From Rhodovibrionaceae bacterium (lineage in GTDB: Bacteria > Pseudomonadota > Alphaproteobacteria > Kiloniellales > DSM-21159), in the NCBI GenBank assembly GCA_028279885.1, contig JANQMX010000054.1:62001-126000 (forward strand): a stretch of DNA of 64,000 bases. Direction: 5' to 3'. Position numbers and translations under genes: made by a program. Positions within the stretch are counted from its first letter, which is position 1. Every line of letters begins with the position of its first letter. Shown piece after piece: positions 59,593 through 64,000 of this stretch. The notes beneath the pieces were generated by a model. The model saw only the letters and a list, made by a program, of their open reading frames with translations. It made no database searches and was not told the DNA's origin.

Positions 59593-60552
59593 TCAGCGGG
59601 CAACGGCGCGTTCGTCCAATGACTCGGGGATCGCGTCCAAAAGAAAGTCGATAAAGGCACGGACCTTGGCGGGTACGCGCTCGCGGTGGGGATGCAGAAC
59701 GTAGATGGGGGTGGCTTCAGGCACGAAGCCGGGCAGCAGCCGCTCTAGCCGGCCATCGATCACAGCCGGTTTGACCAGCATATCGGGCAGGTTCGCAATG
59801 CCGAACCCGGCCAGCGTCGCTTGGAAGATCGCTTCAATGTTGTTCGTGGACAGGCGCCCCGATACCGGAGCGACAACAGGACCTTCCGGGCCCTCGAACC
59901 GCCAAGCGCCCAACTGCCGGGCCACATTGGTCAGTATGCAGCTGTGTCCTGACAGATCAGATGGATGTACGGGCCGCCGCTGCCGGTCGAGGTATTCGGG
60001 CGTCGCGCAGACAACGGAGCCCGCCTCACCCAACTTCACGCACTGCAGCGCACTGTCCGCTTGAGGCCCGATGCGAATGGCCACGTCATAACCCTCTTCC
60101 ACCAAGGGAACGGCCAGCGCAGTGAGGTTGATCTCGACATTTATGTGCGGATAGAGCTCCAGGAACTGGGGGATCAATCCGGCAACGTGGGTGTGACCCA
60201 CCAGGCTCGAGCAGGCGACGCGAATGAGCCCGCGCACGTCGCCTTGCAGGTTCCAGACCGCTTCATAGAGCTCGGACATGTCGTCCAGAATCCGCGTCGC
60301 ACGGTTCAGGTAGAGCGTGCCAGGCTCTGTCAGGCGCAGCTGACGTGTGGTGCGATCCATCAACCGCACCCCCAGGGCCTCTTCCAGTTCTCGAATGTAC
60401 CGGCTGGCGGCGCTGGTCGAGAGCCCGAGCTCCCGGGCGCCTGCGGAGATGCTTCCCTGGGCGGCCACGCGCTCCAAGACCTTTGAGAGGAACAGAATGT
60501 TCTTCTCGGTGACGCGGTCTCGCCAAGGCGTTGTGGCCTTCGGTCGACCCAT
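59593..60552 (-). CDS. LysR-family transcription regulator
   Basis: 319 residues from ATG 60552 (MGRPKATTPWRDRVTEKNILFLSKVLERVAAQGSISAGARELGLSTSAASRYIRELEEALG), 15 codons shorter than the ORF track. Winged helix (residues ~15-75) plus a LysR substrate-binding domain (GLIRVACSSLVGHTHVAGLIPQFLELYPHINVEINLT, YDVAIRIGPQADSALQCVKLGEAGSVVCATPEYLDRQ), of the CrgA/DsdC-like subgroup. The TATRAxRYIRELEE-like helix reads STSAASRYIRELEEALGVRL. It is divergent from the MFS gene at 60819 with 266 bp between, and may regulate it or the downstream PhyH gene. Confidence 0.93.
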   Translation of the reverse strand: MGRPKATTPWRDRVTEKNILFLSKVLERVAAQGSISAGARELGLSTSAASRYIRELEEALGVRLMDRTTRQLRLTEPGTLYLNRATRILDDMSELYEAVWNLQGDVRGLIRVACSSLVGHTHVAGLIPQFLELYPHINVEINLTALAVPLVEEGYDVAIRIGPQADSALQCVKLGEAGSVVCATPEYLDRQRRPVHPSDLSGHSCILTNVARQLGAWRFEGPEGPVVAPVSGRLSTNNIEAIFQATLAGFGIANLPDMLVKPAVIDGRLERLLPGFVPEATPIYVLHPHRERVPAKVRAFIDFLLDAIPESLDERAVAR

Positions 60553-60818
60553 GCGCTTATCCCTCGCTTTCCACGATGCCGCTTGCGGCGTCTGCACAGT
60601 CCGCCGAAAGGTCGTCGCTCGGGAGGCAGCCTACGTTCGCCCTCGCCATCAGCCAACGGCTATCCAAGAGCAATGCGTTATTGGGCCGGTTCGAGCCCTC
60701 CAGCGCATTGTTGAATGCCGTTTGGCCAATCGGCCGCCTTGGCTTACCGTGGCAGGGCCGCGCCCAAGGAACTCAAAGAGGCAACAGCGGTTTAAGATAA
60801 CTCGGTGGGGGCAATAGC

Positions 60819-62075
60819 ATGTCGGCGATGGCCAAGATTACCTTGTTGTTTGTCGTCTTCGTCGACCTGATCGGGCAAGGCCTGGTCTTTCCCATCCTCA
60901 ACACGCTGATCATGGATCCCTCGACCGGCTTTCTGCCGGCGGGCACCTCGACCGGCATGCGCCATTTCAACTACGGCCTGGTGATCGGCATTTTCTTCCT
61001 GTCGTGGTTTCTTGGCGTGGTCTACGTCTCCAAGGTCTCCGACGCCATCGGCCGCAAGAACGCCTTGCTGATCTGCCTCGGCGGCGCGCTGAGCGGCTAC
61101 GCCCTCACCCTGGTGGCGCTCTACGTGAACAGCCTTTGGCTGCTCATCCTGGGCCGGGCGATCACCGGCTTTACTGCCGGCAACCAGCCAATCGCCCAGG
61201 CGGCAATGATCGACGGCAGCACCGACGAGGCCGACCGCGACCGCAACATGGGCTTCATCGTCACCGGCGTCAGCTTCGGTCTGGTCGGCGGGCCGATCAT
61301 CGGCGGCTTTCTGTCCGACCCTGACCTGCTGGGCGATCTGGCCAGCCTCAAGTTGCCGTTCTACGCCTCCTTCCTGCTGGTGCTGATCGCCATCGGGCTG
61401 GTGATCACCTTCTTCCATGACATCCGCACCGAGCGCACGCCCTTCGTCTTCCGGCCGCGCGACATCACCGACAGCCTGTGGAAGGTCACCAAGCACCCGC
61501 TCGTGATGCAGATCATGCCGGTCTATGCGCTGTTCATGATCGCCAACGTGACCTTCTACGTCTTCGTCGACAACTACCTGACCAGCGCCTTCGGATACGG
61601 CGTGCTCGGCGGCAGCATCGCGATGCTGGTGATCGGTGTCGCGCTGGCGACGAGCAGCACCTTTCTGGTCAAGCCGGCGCAGGCCCGCTTCAGCAAGCAG
61701 AAGATCGTCGGCGTGAGCCTGGCGACCATGGCGATCTGCGGGCTGGCCTTCGTGCTGATCCCGGTGGCCTACCTGACCTTCGTGCCGATCTTCTTCTTCT
61801 ACTTCCTGTTCGGCGTGTCCTATCCGACGATGCTCGGCATCTTTTCCAGCAGCGTCAGCGAGGCCGACCAGGGTTGGGTCATGGGCGTCACCACGGCGGT
61901 CTTCTGCCTCGCGGGCGGGATCATGTCGCTTGCGGGCGGCGAGCTGATGAGCTTCGACATCCGCTCGCCCTATTACATCGTGGTCGTGACGGCGGCCCTT
62001 GGCCTTCTGCTGCTGGTCACGACCTGGGGCGCGCCCGCCATGCGCCAGCTCACCGCGCGGCCCGAGGCCTCGTAA
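60819..62075 (+). CDS. MFS transporter
   Basis: 418 residues with 12 predicted membrane segments. Motif A appears as VVYVSKVSDAIGRKNALLICL and the fourth/fifth spans as ILGRAITGFTAGNQPIAQAAMIDGSTDEADRDRNMGFIVTGVSFGLVGGPIIGGF, a TetA/DHA1-like pattern with the conserved GPxxGG in span 5. Such proteins export drugs or take up small metabolites. It is transcribed divergently from the LysR regulator and convergently with the VOC gene. Substrate unknown. Confidence 0.9.
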   Translation: MSAMAKITLLFVVFVDLIGQGLVFPILNTLIMDPSTGFLPAGTSTGMRHFNYGLVIGIFFLSWFLGVVYVSKVSDAIGRKNALLICLGGALSGYALTLVALYVNSLWLLILGRAITGFTAGNQPIAQAAMIDGSTDEADRDRNMGFIVTGVSFGLVGGPIIGGFLSDPDLLGDLASLKLPFYASFLLVLIAIGLVITFFHDIRTERTPFVFRPRDITDSLWKVTKHPLVMQIMPVYALFMIANVTFYVFVDNYLTSAFGYGVLGGSIAMLVIGVALATSSTFLVKPAQARFSKQKIVGVSLATMAICGLAFVLIPVAYLTFVPIFFFYFLFGVSYPTMLGIFSSSVSEADQGWVMGVTTAVFCLAGGIMSLAGGELMSFDIRSPYYIVVVTAALGLLLLVTTWGAPAMRQLTARPEAS

Positions 62076-62106
62076 GGCGGCTGGGAGCGCAGCACCAAGG
62101 CCGCGT

Positions 62107-62523
62107 TCAGCCGCCCCGAACGCCCTCTGCCGGGTTTGCGCAGAAGATCGCGACCTTGTTGCCTAGGGGATCGCGGAGATATCCGACATAGAAATGTTCG
62201 CTGTAGTCAGCCCGGAAGCCGGGAGCGCCCTCGTCGGAGCCGCCCGCCTGAAGACCAGCGGCGTGAAGGCTACGGACCATCTCCTGCGTTTCGGCTTGGA
62301 AGGCCGTCATGGAGCCGTTGCCAGCGGTCGCCTCCTTCCCGTCGTATGGCTTCGCCACGTAGACCGCGGCGGGGCCGGGGGACCGGCCGGTCCCGTCCGG
62401 ATGGGTGAATTCGATGCCGTTCGGCACTTCCGTCTTCCTGTAGCCGAGCGGGGTCAGGATGGCCGTGTAGAAACGCCCCGAGAGCGAGATATCGTTGGCC
62501 CCAACCCTGATGTAGCTCGGCAT
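62107..62523 (-). CDS. VOC-superfamily (glyoxalase-like) protein
   Basis: 138 residues with the beta-alpha-beta-beta-beta plan of vicinal-oxygen-chelate proteins: YIRVGANDISLSGRFYTAILTPLGYRKTEV near the N-terminus, and SEHFYVGYLRDPLGNKVAIFC at the C-terminus, where DPLGNK-x-E is usual but the final Glu is replaced by AIFC. Typical of small uncharacterised VOC proteins with a putative metal or substrate pocket. Convergent with the MFS gene, 31 bp apart. Confidence 0.87.
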   Translation of the reverse strand: MPSYIRVGANDISLSGRFYTAILTPLGYRKTEVPNGIEFTHPDGTGRSPGPAAVYVAKPYDGKEATAGNGSMTAFQAETQEMVRSLHAAGLQAGGSDEGAPGFRADYSEHFYVGYLRDPLGNKVAIFCANPAEGVRGG

Positions 62524-62733
62524 GCCGTCGTTCCTGTCTGCAACGTGCCCCCGAAGGTTCGAAGCGCGCCACTGGCACCCTGCCCCAGCTTTGCGGGACG
62601 CTGGTGATGGCTTGCCGAGCCGTAGCAGCGACAGGTCCGCCTCCGCTTCTTCGAAGCTCCGGCACGAAATGGCCGGCCGAGCCGAAGCTCACGGATGAGA
62701 CAGCCCGCCTTCGCCCTTCGGGCTTCGGCGCGG

Positions 62734-62764
62734 CAGCCTTCGCTCACTGCGCGAGCGAAGGCTG
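62734..62764 (-). terminator. Perfect hairpin adjoining the tRNA-Leu fragment
   Basis: CAGCCTTCGCTC-ACTGCGC-GAGCGAAGGCTG is a perfect 12-bp stem one base past the 3' end of the tRNA fragment (minus strand), the position of an original tRNA terminator. There is no U-run. Confidence 0.55.
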
Positions 62765-62765
62765 A

Positions 62766-62820
62766 TGCGGGTGGAGGGACTCGAACCCCCACTTCCTTGC
62801 GGAAACCAGATTTTGAGTCT
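62766..62820 (-). pseudogene. tRNA-Leu(CAA) 3'-half fragment, attachment-site remnant
   Basis: On the minus strand the sequence AGACTCAAAATCT (anticodon stem-loop, CAA) is followed by a variable arm (GGTTTCCGCAAGG) and TpsiC arm (GGGGGTTCGAGTCCCTC) and ends CACCCGCA: the 3' half of a class II tRNA-Leu. The 5' half (D-arm, acceptor 5' strand) is absent; beyond the anticodon stem the DNA turns to AT-rich sequence unrelated to tRNA. Integrases commonly target tRNA 3' halves and leave such a copy at one end of the integrated element. The complete tRNA should lie at the far end of the element, outside the window to the right. Confidence 0.8.
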
Positions 62821-62899
62821 AATGTAGTCTGTTTTAATTCATTGCTTTACATCATTTTTTGCAGCGATCAGCGTTATTGTGTAAGGTTTTGTGTAGGTC

Positions 62900-63127
62900 T
62901 TAGCGACCTCGCCGTGCACGATTTATGATCTGATCCTGATCATCAGGTAACTGCAGCGACACCGGAGGCAGCTGCGGGAAATCTGAGTAGGACTGAATTT
63001 CTAATGAGAAACATAGGGGTCTGCCATCAGTCTCCTGAAGTTCCCTCGCCCCAATCTCCTCGCTCTCAATGAATCTAACGCCAGACCTACCGCCATCGTT
63101 ACCACTTGACTGACGGCTTTTGCCCAT
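62900..63127 (-). CDS. Small ORF of unknown function (element edge)
   Basis: 75 residues, MGKSRQSSGNDGGRSGVRFIESEEIGARELQETDGRPLCF..., ending IINRARRGR. Not a recognised family. It is divergent from the longer ORF at 63168 (40-bp gap), within the element marked by the tRNA-Leu fragment. No strong ribosome site was seen, so it is a weak gene call. Confidence 0.4.
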   Translation of the reverse strand: MGKSRQSSGNDGGRSGVRFIESEEIGARELQETDGRPLCFSLEIQSYSDFPQLPPVSLQLPDDQDQIINRARRGR

Positions 63128-63167
63128 TCAACCCTAGGCTTTTGACTACGGAGGAGGGCGCGGTACG

Positions 63168-64000
63168 GTGGATTTCAGCGATCCTGGGATGAATGCTGCC
63201 CTCAGCGACTGGGCGTCGGACGCGGATCTCTACATCCGGGCACAGGGACATAACATCAAGTTCGAGGAACATCTGGACAGGGCACGGGTGGATGAGTTTG
63301 AGGCCACCGTCACCGGTACTGTTGCGGACGCCGAAGATCTCAAAGCCCGATTGAGTGATTTTGTATCGACTTATGTAGAAGTGTCGGGGGCCAACGTACC
63401 GCTAACCTTTAAGGCCCTGAACGCTGGCGCGAGCTGCACTTCACTGGCCGAGGAACAAAAGTTGGTGAGGGTCGAGAACATCACGCGCCAGATCGAAAAC
63501 CAGGGACTCACCTTTGTTGCGCTTGAAAGATCCTTCCATAGTGCTGATCCCGCGTTGGCGGCGGGCTTCGACCTGTTTCTCGACAACTGGAACGATGCCC
63601 GGGATAATCGGCCAGCCTTCGTCGCATTCAAGGACCAGTTGTTGGAGGAGATCGCCGAACCAGACTGGCCCCACAAGCTGCGCGATTGCCTCGGCTTGGC
63701 ACACTTCAACACCGCAGCCGGGGGAGCGCCGATGAGCGTGGCGCTGGTCGAATACACAATCGAAGATGTGGCGAACGAAGCCGCGGGGGTGCCTGATATT
63801 GCCCACCCGTTCTGCATCCCGACATTCCTAGACCACAAACCTTATCACCAGTTCTTTCCGACTCCCCAAGAACTGCCGCACGGTGTGCCGATGGCGCTGT
63901 TCCAGGTCGCTTCTAACGAGGACCTGATTTCGGAAGTTCTTCATTCCCGAATAACTTATGCGCGTCACCATGTTGTCAAACTTGGACAAATCACGTCTGA
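63168..64000 (+). CDS. Long ORF of unknown function, running off the window (partial)
   Basis: Not in the ORF track because it has no stop within the window. Starting at GTG 63168 (GGAGGAG 11 bp upstream; ATG at 63189 is an alternative), the frame is open to 64000: VDFSDPGMNAALSDWASDAD..., with SLAEEQKLVRVENITRQIENQG, AFVAFKDQLLEEIAEPDWPHKLRDCLGL and HPFCIPTFLDHKPYHQFFPTPQEL. I recognise no domain. The ORF is cytoplasmic-looking, mixed alpha/beta with charged residues, and lies just inside an integrated element, where defence or cargo genes are common. It is the more credible strand: the ORF at 63371-63838 on the opposite strand lacks a typical protein composition. Confidence 0.65.
   Translation, partial: MDFSDPGMNAALSDWASDADLYIRAQGHNIKFEEHLDRARVDEFEATVTGTVADAEDLKARLSDFVSTYVEVSGANVPLTFKALNAGASCTSLAEEQKLVRVENITRQIENQGLTFVALERSFHSADPALAAGFDLFLDNWNDARDNRPAFVAFKDQLLEEIAEPDWPHKLRDCLGLAHFNTAAGGAPMSVALVEYTIEDVANEAAGVPDIAHPFCIPTFLDHKPYHQFFPTPQELPHGVPMALFQVASNEDLISEVLHSRITYARHHVVKLGQITS

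Noticed and set aside
63371-63838. 155-aa minus-strand ORF at the right end
   Set aside because: Composition (Ser/Ala/Arg/Trp) is that of an antisense frame to the plus-strand ORF starting at 63168, which has a ribosome site and stays open.

Overview
The window is GC-rich chromosomal DNA from an alphaproteobacterium, most likely a Rhodospirillales/Kiloniellales-type marine or soil organism. The call rests on protein character and gene order: the small SRP RNA followed by dnaX-ybaB-recR, ileS-lspA-DUF3035 lipoprotein-M16 pair-pgi-mutL, and rluB-like/rsmD next to tadA and purD, plus mutagenic-repair dnaE2 and a PEP-CTERM protein. No species assignment can be made from the sequence alone.

Layout. 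(1) 1-7900, accessory: the 3' end of dnaE2 is followed by three small regulator+cargo modules. These are MocR regulator/MFS exporter, ArsR regulator/NIPSNAP/EamA exporter, and DUF1508 (YegP-like)/XRE/ImmA peptidase. The dnaE2 3' end and its downstream box recur, each time with internal deletions, between modules (about 530-945, 3619-3801, 5878-6122), so the modules look serially inserted behind dnaE2. (2) 7900-31300, mostly core: a DUF4139 protein, recR, ybaB, dnaX, 4.5S RNA, a cyclase, DUF6134, nudC, pheA, kdsB, a membrane-anchored cytochrome c, hisN-like phosphatase, pmbA/tldE, a lipid kinase, an LpxH-like phosphatase with a GT4 glycosyltransferase, a TTC38-type TPR protein, xseA, purD, tadA, an RluB-type pseudouridine synthase, rsmD and a PEP-CTERM protein with a near-consensus sigma-54 promoter and paired upstream activator boxes. 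Extragenic palindromic repeats lie at 23.1 kb and 27.7-28.3 kb. (3) 31300-43700, core: mutL, pgi, two M16 peptidases (one catalytic, one lacking the zinc site), DUF3035 lipoprotein, lspA, ileS, maoC, a DUF2846 lipoprotein and a double cold-shock-domain protein.

(4) 43700-47500, an AT-rich foreign-looking island. It holds a tightly overlapping three-gene operon encoding only exported proteins: a trypco2-domain protein, a trypsin-like serine protease and a predicted beta-propeller-like protein. This is the best candidate for a little-described system: the trypsin/trypco2 pairing known from computational work on bacterial conflict systems, here apparently moved to the cell envelope. (5) 47500-58500, a type I secretion locus. 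It carries an HlyD adaptor, an ABC exporter and a 2470-residue RTX protein that combines phytase-esterase-like, nuclease (ExeM-like) and 5'-nucleotidase modules, apparently for scavenging phosphate from extracellular organophosphates and DNA. (6) 58500-62600: PhyH dioxygenase, LysR regulator, MFS transporter, VOC protein. (7) 62766-64000: a tRNA-Leu(CAA) gene fragment holding only its 3' half marks the edge of an integrated element whose first genes, one divergent pair of unknowns, run off the window.

All calls come from reading the sequence and the supplied translations. No database search or structure prediction was run.
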